A stretch of 9,301 nucleotides of DNA from Myxococcales bacterium. GTDB taxonomy: Bacteria > Myxococcota > Polyangia > Polyangiales > Polyangiaceae. The translations under genes were made by a program, and so were the position numbers. Shown here piece by piece: positions 1 to 6,981 of this stretch. The notes under the pieces are model-generated. The model saw only the letters and a list, made by a program, of their open reading frames with translations, did not search any database and was not told where the DNA came from. Within the stretch, counting starts at the first letter, position 1. Each line of letters starts with the position of its first letter. The stretch spans positions 1 through 9,301 of the forward strand of contig JAGQIY010000207.1 in assembly GCA_020430865.1 (NCBI GenBank), given 5' to 3'.

Positions 1-357
1 GGTCAAGAACGCCTCGCGGTCTGCTTCGGGCAGGCCGCCCGCGGGAGGCATGTCCCGTGCATCGCGCAGCCGCACCTCGATGCGGTCGCTCCAGTAGAGC
101 ACGTCGTCGAGCGTATCCAGGTTCACGTCCTCGGGCGCCTCTTGCCGCTCGTCCTCCCCCAGAGAGCTGGAGTGGCAGCCAGTGCACCAGTTCAGCAAGA
201 ACGGCCCCGCGAAGCTCTCGTAGGTCAGATCCCGAGAGCTCTTGCAGACGCTCGCGCTGGAGCTGCCGGTCTCATCCGACGCCGAACTGCAGGCCGTGGC
301 CCCCCAGAGCAAGATCCCCGAGGCAATACACGCAACGACTCTACGCGAGGAGGGCAT
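1..357 (-). CDS. Mono-heme cytochrome c lipoprotein, C-terminus cut by window edge
   Basis: The 119 visible codons are open and run off the left edge. The N-terminus has two Arg (residues 5-6), a hydrophobic stretch and a lipobox ending ATAC, with Cys23 as the probable lipidated residue. A Ser-rich spacer follows, then one heme-attachment motif CTGCH (58-62), with His62 as the proximal ligand. Met103 in RDMPPAGG is the likely distal ligand; this MPP-plus-Gly pattern, followed by an acidic helix, is common in small cytochrome c modules of myxobacteria and planctomycetes. The start is fixed by a GGAG ribosome site at 365-368, 7 bases upstream and inside the preceding gene, whose stop codon it overlaps by 17 bases. 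It is the last visible gene of the operon and probably an electron carrier at the envelope. The partner and substrate are unknown. The heme motif and lipobox are seen; the role is inferred. Confidence 0.85.
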   Translation of the reverse strand, partial: MPSSRRVVACIASGILLWGATACSSASDETGSSSASVCKSSRDLTYESFAGPFLLNWCTGCHSSSLGEDERQEAPEDVNLDTLDDVLYWSDRIEVRLRDARDMPPAGGLPEADREAFLT

Positions 358-1588
358 GGAACGGCTCCACTCCGGGGAAATGGCTCTGTCCATCGACGCC
401 GGCGAGCTCGAGCACCGCGGAGAGCAAGTTCGCCGTCTGAAGCTGCAGGCCGTCCTTCGTGGCCGCCCCCGAGGCGAGATCGATGGACAGCGCGTTGAGC
501 TCGTCGTCGGTCGCGCCGAGCACGCGGCCGCCGGGCGCACCACCTCCGAAGATCATCGCGCTGGTGACCGGCCAGTGATCCTTGCCTTCGCTCTCGTTGA
601 GCTTCGGCGTGCGGCCCATCTCGCTCATCACCACGACCAGCGTCTGCTCGAGGAGCTGCTTCTCCTCGAGCGTGTCCGCGAGCTCCGTGAGCCCAGCGAA
701 CAGCCCGTTGAACAGCTCGCTCTGCTGCTGGTTGCCCTGATGGGTGTCCCAGTTCTGCGTCTCCATCAGCACGGAGCGACACAGTCCGCCTTGCAGCGCG
801 CTGCTGCCGACCTGGATCTGAACCTTCAGATCGGGAGTGTAGTCCTGATCTCCGAACCCGCTCGTTTCCTTAGAGAAACGCCTGAGCAGATCCTGGCGAT
901 CCAGCGAGCTGAAGAAGGCCTCGAGCTGTCGCCGGTTCGCTCCACGCTGGCCTCGGGTGGCTTGCATGCGCTTGGCGCGCGCCTCGAGGTAGGCGCGCAC
1001 GCGCTGGTCGTCTCCGCTCGTGGGCGCCACCGCGGGTTCGCCGGCGAGCAGGCTCTTCTCGGGATCCAGCAAGGCGCTGATCTGGTTGGTGGTGCCCGCG
1101 CGCGCCGTGATCGAGGCCAGCGGCCCCGACAGCGCGCTGTTCCCCAGCACCAGGTAGGGCACCGGCAGCTCGCGACCAAGCTCGTACGCCGCGACCGCCG
1201 CGAAGTCGGGGTTGGAATCCGAGGGCGTGCCGGTGAGCACGCGCTTCATGCAGTCCGAGTGCACGAAGGAGCGAACCTGCACGCCATTGACGATGGTGCA
1301 GAGCGAGCCGAAGCGCTCGAAGAAGGCCGCGACCGCGGGTCGCGAGTCGTGGGTGAGCACGCTGAGCTCTCCGTAGCGCGTCACCTCTCCGTCCGGCGCA
1401 TCGATCACGCTGCTGCCCGGCTTCGGATCCAGCGCGTAGGTGGGGTCCCAACCGCCGTTGTTCAGCACGACGATCAGGTTCTTCCCAGCGGCCCTGGCCC
1501 GCGCTTCGCCTGCGACCAAGGGCAGCGAGGCGCCGGCCAGCAACAGCCCGGAGGCACTCAAGAAGCGACGACGATCGAACTTGTACAT
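341..1588 (-). CDS. DUF1501 family protein with Tat signal
   Basis: The 415-residue protein begins with a twin-arginine type signal (DRRRFL at residues 5-10, then a hydrophobic run to about 26 and a polar/Ala stretch), so it is probably exported folded by Tat. The body matches the DUF1501 family (PF07394), a member of the alkaline phosphatase/sulfatase-like superfamily with mostly unknown substrates. Visible landmarks are GGWDPT (45-50), NWDTHQ (279-284), SEMGRTPKLN (322-331), GKDHWP (335-340) and the following Gly-rich GGGAPGG (348-354). These correspond to the Asp/His-rich conserved blocks of the family. Length is close to the usual 400-450. The start at 1588 has GAGG at 1594-1597, overlapping the stop of the upstream gene, with only 7 bases between the genes. 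In planctomycetes and myxobacteria DUF1501 genes usually sit beside a heme-c protein of the DUF1549/DUF1592 group, as here. The actual reaction is unknown. Confidence 0.9.
   Translation of the reverse strand: MYKFDRRRFLSASGLLLAGASLPLVAGEARARAAGKNLIVVLNNGGWDPTYALDPKPGSSVIDAPDGEVTRYGELSVLTHDSRPAVAAFFERFGSLCTIVNGVQVRSFVHSDCMKRVLTGTPSDSNPDFAAVAAYELGRELPVPYLVLGNSALSGPLASITARAGTTNQISALLDPEKSLLAGEPAVAPTSGDDQRVRAYLEARAKRMQATRGQRGANRRQLEAFFSSLDRQDLLRRFSKETSGFGDQDYTPDLKVQIQVGSSALQGGLCRSVLMETQNWDTHQGNQQQSELFNGLFAGLTELADTLEEKQLLEQTLVVVMSEMGRTPKLNESEGKDHWPVTSAMIFGGGAPGGRVLGATDDELNALSIDLASGAATKDGLQLQTANLLSAVLELAGVDGQSHFPGVEPFHALLA
365..368 (-). promoter_or_regulatory. Ribosome binding site for the cytochrome c lipoprotein
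   Basis: GGAG on the minus strand lies 7 bases before the ATG at 357, inside the end of the DUF1501 gene. It supports the overlapping start and suggests translational coupling. Confidence 0.6.
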
Positions 1589-1595
1589 GGCGACC

Positions 1596-3302
1596 TCAGT
1601 AGAAGACCAGACGGGAGTCCTGGAGCATGGCGAAGATCAGCAGCTTGAAGCCGCGACGATTGCTGGCGGTGTCCCCGCGGCTGGCGCTGAACAGTGCGTA
1701 GCTCTCGTCGACCTCGGGCGAGCGAGCCGCCACTATTTCCCCAAGGATTCGCGCGTGCAGTTCGGCGATCTGCGTGCGCAGCGCCTCCTCGGACTGCTCG
1801 TCCTCTGCCACGTGCAGGAGCTTGGCCGAGCTGGGATAGCGGAAGTCCTGCTCGACGACGTACTCCGACGCGTGCGCAGCGAGGTTCCGCACGACCAGGC
1901 TCGCGGTCGCGGTGAGTTCATGGGCTGGCAGCGTGACGTTGACGGAGTCGATCCCGCCAGCCAGCACCTCGTAGCCGAACAGGCTGTCTCGCATCAGGTC
2001 GATGCGACCTACCGTGCCCCAGCCCAGGTCGGCGTCGACCCGCGTCTCCCAGCGATAGCCGGTGAGATCCTCGATGGCGTTCGCGAGCTGCCAGGGGCGC
2101 GCCTTGAATAGATGACGATCGGCGCGGTGCTCGGCGCCATTCGCGGGGAGCTCGCTCGCCTCCGGATCATCGGCGCCCTCCAGGTGGGAGATCTGGAAGT
2201 CTTCGTCGAGCACGATCGCCCGGGCGAGATCCTTGGCGCTCCAGCGACTGGTGAGCACTCGCTGCAGATCCGTGATGCGATCCTGGGGCACGTCCCCGAG
2301 CGGGATCTGATGGAAGTAGGAGTAGAAGCGCCGCGCGGCGCATGCGGAGAAGCGCGGGTCTGCCGCGATCATCTCGCCGAGGTGGCGCAGTCCGTTGCCT
2401 GGGTAGCCGAAGTAACCTTGTTCCCTTACGGAAAATATACTCTGCAACCCCGGCGTGTAGAACGCGACCGGATACTCTTCTTGATCCGAGGGCACGAAGA
2501 CCGGCGAGTAGGCGCTGAAGAAGCTGGCCAGCGGATCCAGCGTCTGGTGGCAGCCCGCGCAGCCCTCGTTCTTCTGCACGGCGTTCGCCACCTCCTCGGG
2601 ATCTGCAAGGTTGATCGTGGCGTCGACCTCCAGCGAGCGAGAGATGAAGTCGTAGCAGAGCAGTGATCGGCTGATCGCGTTGGCTCGTCCCCGGTTCTTG
2701 TTGGAGAAGGTGGTGGAGTGCCGCGTGAAGAGCATCGAGTCACTGAGCAGGCCAGCGTGCTCGCGCCCATCGGTGTAGTGCGCCACCTGCCACCCCGGTC
2801 CGTCGCTCTCCCGCTCGAGGCCCCACACCTTGGCTACGTAGGGATCCGCGATGGTGTAGCTCGCGGTCACGATCTCGGTGTAGGGCCGGTTCTGGGTGAC
2901 GACGTACTCCACCAGGCGCAGCGGCGCTTCGGTCACGCTGACGTTCAGCGGCTGCACCTCTGCCCCCTCGAGCTCACCCCGGGCAGCGAATCCGGCAGGA
3001 AACAGCGACGCTGCAACGCGCGTGTCGAGCGCCTCGTTGTGCAGGTCGCGCATCGCCTCACCGAAGCCTGGCGAACGCATGTAGTCGTCCACCAGGCGCT
3101 CGATCTCCCCAGGGTCGGCGGCCACGGCGCGTAGCTCTTCGGCGCTCGGGCGCCGCCCGCGAAGCGCCATGGAGATGCGCAGCAGGCGATCGGGCGCGGA
3201 CAGATCGACGGCGACGTCCTCCGGCGACTCGCCGTCGCTCGCGCTCTCGCATGCCGCCGCCAGGGCACCCAGGCTCAACACCAACCACGCCACGCGCCGC
3301 AT
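1596..3302 (-). CDS. Heme-c lipoprotein with DUF1549/DUF1588/DUF1585-like regions
   Basis: The 568-residue protein starts with a lipoprotein signal (MRRV, hydrophobic core, lipobox LAAAC with Cys18). Residues about 38-95 resemble DUF1549 (RLS-x-GRRPSAEEL type start, then an SPGFGEAMRDLHNEALDTR stretch). Residues about 180-255 resemble DUF1588: HAGLLSDS, a conserved RG, LLCYD, and the heme motif CAGCH (248-252) followed by QTLDPLASF. Residues about 315-370 resemble DUF1585 (CAARRFYSYF, then ARAIVLDEDFQ). The last 170 residues restart with a DUF1587-like PWQLANAIEDLTG and end in LLIFAMLQDSRLVFY, like the end of a DUF1592 unit. A GTG lies immediately before the chosen ATG; GAGG at 3309-3312 is 6 bases from the ATG but only 3 from the GTG, which favours the ATG. 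It probably works with the DUF1501 product encoded 7 bases downstream. Heme binding is expected; function is unknown. Confidence 0.8.
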   Translation of the reverse strand: MRRVAWLVLSLGALAAACESASDGESPEDVAVDLSAPDRLLRISMALRGRRPSAEELRAVAADPGEIERLVDDYMRSPGFGEAMRDLHNEALDTRVAASLFPAGFAARGELEGAEVQPLNVSVTEAPLRLVEYVVTQNRPYTEIVTASYTIADPYVAKVWGLERESDGPGWQVAHYTDGREHAGLLSDSMLFTRHSTTFSNKNRGRANAISRSLLCYDFISRSLEVDATINLADPEEVANAVQKNEGCAGCHQTLDPLASFFSAYSPVFVPSDQEEYPVAFYTPGLQSIFSVREQGYFGYPGNGLRHLGEMIAADPRFSACAARRFYSYFHQIPLGDVPQDRITDLQRVLTSRWSAKDLARAIVLDEDFQISHLEGADDPEASELPANGAEHRADRHLFKARPWQLANAIEDLTGYRWETRVDADLGWGTVGRIDLMRDSLFGYEVLAGGIDSVNVTLPAHELTATASLVVRNLAAHASEYVVEQDFRYPSSAKLLHVAEDEQSEEALRTQIAELHARILGEIVAARSPEVDESYALFSASRGDTASNRRGFKLLIFAMLQDSRLVFY

Positions 3303-3308
3303 CACTCA

Positions 3309-3312
3309 CCTC
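3309..3312 (-). promoter_or_regulatory. Ribosome binding site deciding between GTG 3305 and ATG 3302
   Basis: GAGG overlaps the TGA stop of the upstream gene and has a 6-base spacer to ATG 3302, against 3 bases to GTG 3305. The ATG is therefore the better start. Confidence 0.55.
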
Positions 3313-4447
3313 ACTCGCAGCTGCTGTCGGAGATGCACTTGCTACCGTCACAGCTCTCGCTCAGACACACCGCGTCCTCGACGCAGGCGTCGCCGAGGTG
3401 CGCGCGCGCTCGGCAGGTGCCGCCGTCGCAGCGTGTGTTCGGTGCGCAGGTCGGATCACCGAAGGTGGGCATCGCACACGGCTCACCATCTCCGGGTCGT
3501 GCCTTGCACGTGCCTTCGAGCATGTTCATCGGCACATCGCAGTACGCGTCGCTGCCACACATGTCCGGGACGGCGATTCGACACGGCTGCCCCGTCGTCG
3601 TCTTCTCCACGCACTGCAGGCTCAGCATGCCCTGCATGTCGACACTCATGACCGCGCAGCTCAGCGTCGGATCGCAGAGGTTGGTGTCGAAGGAGCACAC
3701 GTCATCCAGCTTGCCGTTGAACACCTCGTCCAGCGTCCGGCAGTTCCCCGCGGTACTGGTGTCGGCGTCTTCGCCTAGACAGAAGGTGCCCGGCTTGCAG
3801 TCGGGTTCGACGCCGCCGCCACAGCGGTCCCCGGGCCCGCCGGGCTCGACGCAGTTCCCATCACAGCTCAGCCCCGTCATGCACTCATCGTCGTCGTTGC
3901 ACGGCGCGCCGACGTCCAGCAGCGCGGCGCAGGTGCCTGGACAGCTGCCATCGAAGTTGCAGAACGCGTCGCCAGCGCACTCGTCGTTGAGCTGACACTC
4001 GCCGCCGAGCTCCACCTGCCCCACCAGGATCGCCTCGCAGTCGTCGATCTTCTTTCCGAAGGCGTCACACCCCTGAGCCTTCAGCTGACCGACGCAGTCC
4101 TGCACCTTCGTGCCGTCGTAGACCGTCTTGCCAGAGTCCACGCTGGCCTTGATGCGATCGAGCTCATCGGCGATCGCAGCTTCGGTCGTCTTCTCGCAGT
4201 CCTCACCCTGGGTGAAGACGCCATAGATGTCGCCGTAGCAGTCCTTGACCACTTCACACTGCGCCGCCGCGTAGATCTCGGGAACGTCGTCAATGGGCGT
4301 CGCGGTCGCACCGCTGCTGCCTCCCGTGGCGCCTGTCCCGCCCGTTCCCGCACTGCCTCCGCTGCCTCCACCGGAGTCGCCGTCATCGGAACAGCCCGCC
4401 GCGGCCAACAGACACGCCCCAAGCGCAACCCAGATCTTCGTCCTCAT
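3311..4447 (-). CDS. Cysteine-rich envelope lipoprotein (Dickkopf/EGF-like disulfide repeats)
   Basis: The 378-residue product begins MRTKIWVALGACLLAAAGC, a clear lipoprotein signal with Cys19 in the lipobox. A Gly/Ser/Thr linker (about 24-47) follows, as in many myxobacterial surface lipoproteins. Residues 53-145 form a helical domain with three widely spaced Cys pairs. From about 148 to the end there are repeated short units of the kind LGxxCxxDxxCxxxxxCDxxxC, resembling Dickkopf N-terminal/EGF-like cysteine-rich repeats found in secreted myxobacterial proteins. The mature part after Cys19 has 36 cysteines, an even number that fits complete disulfide pairing outside the cytoplasm. The frame stays open upstream to 4675, but that extension lacks a signal peptide; ATG 4447 has a strong GGAGGAG site 5 bases away and gives a perfect lipoprotein start. 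It is the first gene of the operon, followed by the heme lipoprotein 8 bases on. No enzymatic motif is visible; a binding or scaffold role is a guess. Confidence 0.88.
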   Translation of the reverse strand: MRTKIWVALGACLLAAAGCSDDGDSGGGSGGSAGTGGTGATGGSSGATATPIDDVPEIYAAAQCEVVKDCYGDIYGVFTQGEDCEKTTEAAIADELDRIKASVDSGKTVYDGTKVQDCVGQLKAQGCDAFGKKIDDCEAILVGQVELGGECQLNDECAGDAFCNFDGSCPGTCAALLDVGAPCNDDDECMTGLSCDGNCVEPGGPGDRCGGGVEPDCKPGTFCLGEDADTSTAGNCRTLDEVFNGKLDDVCSFDTNLCDPTLSCAVMSVDMQGMLSLQCVEKTTTGQPCRIAVPDMCGSDAYCDVPMNMLEGTCKARPGDGEPCAMPTFGDPTCAPNTRCDGGTCRARAHLGDACVEDAVCLSESCDGSKCISDSSCE

Positions 4448-4452
4448 AAGCT

Positions 4453-4459
4453 CTCCTCC
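4453..4459 (-). promoter_or_regulatory. Strong ribosome binding site of the operon's first gene
   Basis: GGAGGAG on the minus strand lies 5 bases before ATG 4447. It selects this start over the in-frame ATG at 4675, which would add 76 residues ahead of the signal peptide. Confidence 0.75.
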
Positions 4460-4570
4460 TTCAACCAAACCCGTGGCTGACGCACTCCGGCTCCCGCCTG
4501 TGCAAGCCACGTACCCAATCCTCGAGAGTACCGCTGCGGAGCCGGGGTGAGGCCCGCCGACGACACTCTG

Positions 4571-4586
4571 GCGTGGAAATTCACGC
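4571..4586. repeat. Inverted repeat with AT-rich centre
   Basis: GCGTG and CACGC are perfect 5-base arms around GAAATT. The AT-rich centre stands out against GC-rich surroundings. It may be a protein-binding site, but arms of this length can occur by chance. Confidence 0.3.
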
Positions 4587-4697
4587 AGGTTGCCCGGGCG
4601 TCGCGCGTGGACCCGCGGCGCTCCTCTCCCCCCCGGGAACCGCTGGGTCGGCTCGAGGACCGCCCGTCGCAGCATGTTCGTTCACAGCACCTCGCCA

Positions 4698-4720
4698 AAC
4701 GCGAGTTCACTCGACGCGTT
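4698..4720. repeat. Inverted repeat, 6-base arms
   Basis: AACGCG and CGCGTT are perfect arms 11 bases apart (spacer 4704-4714). Inside, CGAG (4702-4705) and CTCG (4710-4713) form a second, nested pair around TTCA. The centre is about 160 bases upstream of the kinase start. It is a possible operator. Confidence 0.35.
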
Positions 4721-4831
4721 TTCGGGCTTCCCACCCCGTCCCGTCGAGAGCGCGCCAGGAGCCTCCGATCGATGTCCGGGTTTGGGGGTGAGAGCGCGCT
4801 GTATCGCCTCGCTCCACTCTCCAAGGTTTTC

Positions 4832-4849
4832 GCGTCGCCGAGGCGACGC
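4832..4849. repeat. Perfect 8+8 inverted repeat just upstream of the kinase gene
   Basis: GCGTCGCC, a 2-base centre GA, then GGCGACGC. As RNA it would form a 7-base-pair stem with a CGAG tetraloop ending 20 bases before the AUG of the kinase. As DNA it is a symmetric site of operator size. No ribosome binding site lies between it and the start. No T-run follows, so it is not an intrinsic terminator. Confidence 0.55.
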
Positions 4850-4869
4850 ATTCGCTACTCTCGCCAGCG

Positions 4870-6981
4870 ATGAGCGCCAAGAGGCGGGAGAGCCCGCGAC
4901 GAGCACCGAGCGCAGCCAAGACCTCCGCAGAGACCCTGATCAGTCGTCCCGACGACACGCTGATCAGCGCCGAGAGCCTGCAGGCCGCGCTGGACCCAAC
5001 GCTGCTGCAGCAGGGCTTTCACGGCGCCTCGGACTCCGGGAACGAAGGCCTGGTCGCCGTCGACGCGAGCGATCTGGTGATGCCCGGCGATAGTGAACTC
5101 CCGGAGACGCTGGTGGCCTCGCCAGGGCGCACCGGGCCGGGAGCGAGCCACGCAGGCACCTTGCAGAGCCCGACCGACGCCGCGCAACCCACCGTCGCCA
5201 AGCCAGCCAATCGCTTCGAGCGCCGCTACGCCAAGCGCCGCACCCTGGGGAGCGGCGGCATGGGCGAGGTCGTGCTGTTCCGCGACCAGACCATCGGACG
5301 CGAGGTGGCGCTGAAGCTGATCCGGGATCAGCACCAGCACTCCGATGCCCGCATGCGATTCCTCCGGGAAGCGCGCGTCCAGGGCCAGCTGGAGCACCCC
5401 GCGATCGTCCCGGTCTACGATCTGGGAGTCGATCCCGACGGAAACCCGTACTTCACCATGAAGCGCCTGCGAGGCATGACCCTCGACGAGGTGCTGACCC
5501 AGCTACGGTCCGGCGAGGAGGAGGTCGCCGAGAGGTTCAGCCGCCGCAAGCTGCTGAGCCTCTTCAACAGTATCTGCCTGGCCGTCGACTTCGCCCACAC
5601 CCGAGGCGTGCTCCACCGCGACCTGAAGCCCGGCAACATCATGCTGGGCGACTTCGGTGAGGTGTACGTCCTCGACTGGGGACTCGCGAAGATCCAGGGC
5701 GTCAGCGATCAGGCAGACGGCGCTCTCCCGATCCAGTCCGGGCCCTCGGGGACCACCCAGGCCGGAGCGCTGCTCGGAACGCCAGGCTACATGTCCCCGG
5801 AGCAAGCGCGCGGGCGCCACGATGAGCTGGACGCACGCTCCGACGTCTACGCCCTGGGCGCGATCCTCTACGAGATGCTCACCCTCCGTCGCCTACATCG
5901 CGGTGAGCGCCTGGAGCAGATCCTCGCCTCCACCCTCGGTCTGGAGTGGGCGAGCCCCGCCGAGGTGGATGCAGACGTGCCCCCAGAGCTCGACGCCATT
6001 TGCCGAATGGCGACCATGAAGGACCGCGACGCGCGCCTCGACTCGGCGCGCGCGCTCTCCGACGCCCTCGAGGCGTATCTGGACGGTGATCGCGATCTGG
6101 AACGGCGAAAGCTGCTCGCCACGCAGCACGCAGAACGGGCCCAGGCGCACTTCGAGCAGGTCGCCGCGGGAGACGAGAAGGCGCGGGGCCCGGGCATGCG
6201 CGAGGTCAGCGCCGCTCTCAGCCTGGAACCTGAGAACGCCCAAGCGCGGAGCACCCTCGTGCAGCTCCTGACCCAGGCTCCGAAGGAGTTCCCGCCCGCG
6301 GCCCAGGAGCGCTTCGAGCGCTCCCAGGAAGAGACCCATCGCGTCGCGGCGCGCCTGGCCCTGATCGTCTACCTGGGCTTCACGGCGTATCTTCCGTTTC
6401 CGTTCTGGATGGGCCTGGCTGAGCCCCTCGCGCTCTTGGGACTGGGCGCTTGCATCGCGACCTGCGCCGTACTGACTCTCTTCTTGATCAGGCACCCGCC
6501 CAGGAGCGGCCGGGTCCCGTACTGGCATCTGGCGATGGCGAGCATCACCGTGGCGGTGGCGTCGAGCATGCTCGGCCCGTTCGTGATCGTGCCGACGCTC
6601 GCCATGGCCAACGCCATCGTGTACGTTTCCGCAGTGGAACAGAAGGGGCGGCTCTGGATCCTGCTCGCCAGTTGCCTGGCCGTCGCGCTGCCCGCCGTCG
6701 CCGGGTGGCTCGGCTGGGTCCCACGGATGTACGCTTTCGTCGACGGCACGATGCAGATCCGTCCCTGGATGATGAGGCTCCCGGAGGTCCCGACCACGAC
6801 GTTCCTGTTCATCACCAACATCGCCTTGGTGGCCTCGGGTGCGCTGTTCGCCGCACGACTGCGTGACGAGTTGCTCGATACCCAGCGGCGCCTGCAGCTG
6901 CAGGCGTGGCAGCTGGAGCAGGTGGTGCCCGAGTCGAGCCAGGGCGTGCTCGATGCGCCGGCGCTCAGCGCCCGTTCCTAG
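4870..6981 (+). CDS. Hanks-type serine/threonine protein kinase with polytopic C-terminal membrane module
   Basis: The 703-residue protein has a low-complexity Thr/Ser/Ala N-terminal tail (1-115), then a full kinase domain (about 118-403). The glycine loop is GSGGMG (127-132), the ATP lysine Lys149 in VALK, its helix-C partner probably Glu167, the catalytic loop HRDLKPGN (249-256) with Asp251, the metal motif DWG (269-271) in place of DFG, the activation segment GTPGYMSPE (303-311), and DVYALG (325-330). All catalytic residues are present, so it should be active on Ser/Thr. DWG in a VYVLDWGLAK context is common in planctomycete and myxobacterial kinases. A helical, TPR-like linker (404-490) follows, with SLEPENAQA. 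About six hydrophobic helices then span residues 493-662, and a charged helical tail (664-687) ends near the stop. The kinase domain would be cytoplasmic. There is no clear ribosome site before ATG 4870, so translation may be leaderless or the start may differ slightly. Signal and targets are unknown. Confidence 0.92.
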   Translation: MSAKRRESPRRAPSAAKTSAETLISRPDDTLISAESLQAALDPTLLQQGFHGASDSGNEGLVAVDASDLVMPGDSELPETLVASPGRTGPGASHAGTLQSPTDAAQPTVAKPANRFERRYAKRRTLGSGGMGEVVLFRDQTIGREVALKLIRDQHQHSDARMRFLREARVQGQLEHPAIVPVYDLGVDPDGNPYFTMKRLRGMTLDEVLTQLRSGEEEVAERFSRRKLLSLFNSICLAVDFAHTRGVLHRDLKPGNIMLGDFGEVYVLDWGLAKIQGVSDQADGALPIQSGPSGTTQAGALLGTPGYMSPEQARGRHDELDARSDVYALGAILYEMLTLRRLHRGERLEQILASTLGLEWASPAEVDADVPPELDAICRMATMKDRDARLDSARALSDALEAYLDGDRDLERRKLLATQHAERAQAHFEQVAAGDEKARGPGMREVSAALSLEPENAQARSTLVQLLTQAPKEFPPAAQERFERSQEETHRVAARLALIVYLGFTAYLPFPFWMGLAEPLALLGLGACIATCAVLTLFLIRHPPRSGRVPYWHLAMASITVAVASSMLGPFVIVPTLAMANAIVYVSAVEQKGRLWILLASCLAVALPAVAGWLGWVPRMYAFVDGTMQIRPWMMRLPEVPTTTFLFITNIALVASGALFAARLRDELLDTQRRLQLQAWQLEQVVPESSQGVLDAPALSARS

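Larger units (their letters stand above)
4448..4869. other. Divergent intergenic region between the envelope operon and the kinase gene
   Basis: This 422-base region separates the divergent starts at 4447 (minus) and 4870 (plus) and must contain both promoters unless one lies inside a gene. I found no convincing -35/-10 pair, sigma-54 (-24/-12) site or ECF-type site on either strand. TACTCT occurs 8 bases before the kinase ATG (4856-4861), which would suit a leaderless transcript, and again on the minus strand at 4525-4530, but neither has a recognisable -35. Three inverted repeats lie in the region and are listed separately. Short open frames here look like chance products of high GC. Confidence 0.6.

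Noticed and set aside
242..1648. 468-codon open frame on the plus strand
   Set aside because: It is antisense to the DUF1501 gene, whose motifs, Tat signal and ribosome site are clear. The antisense translation has no domain character and arises from high GC.
4636..4668. GGAACC followed by CGTC, like an ECF sigma promoter
   Set aside because: The spacer is 23 bases, much longer than the roughly 16-17 expected.
4448..4675. 76-residue N-terminal extension of the Cys-rich lipoprotein to ATG 4675
   Set aside because: It would bury the lipoprotein signal peptide internally, while ATG 4447 has a strong GGAGGAG site.
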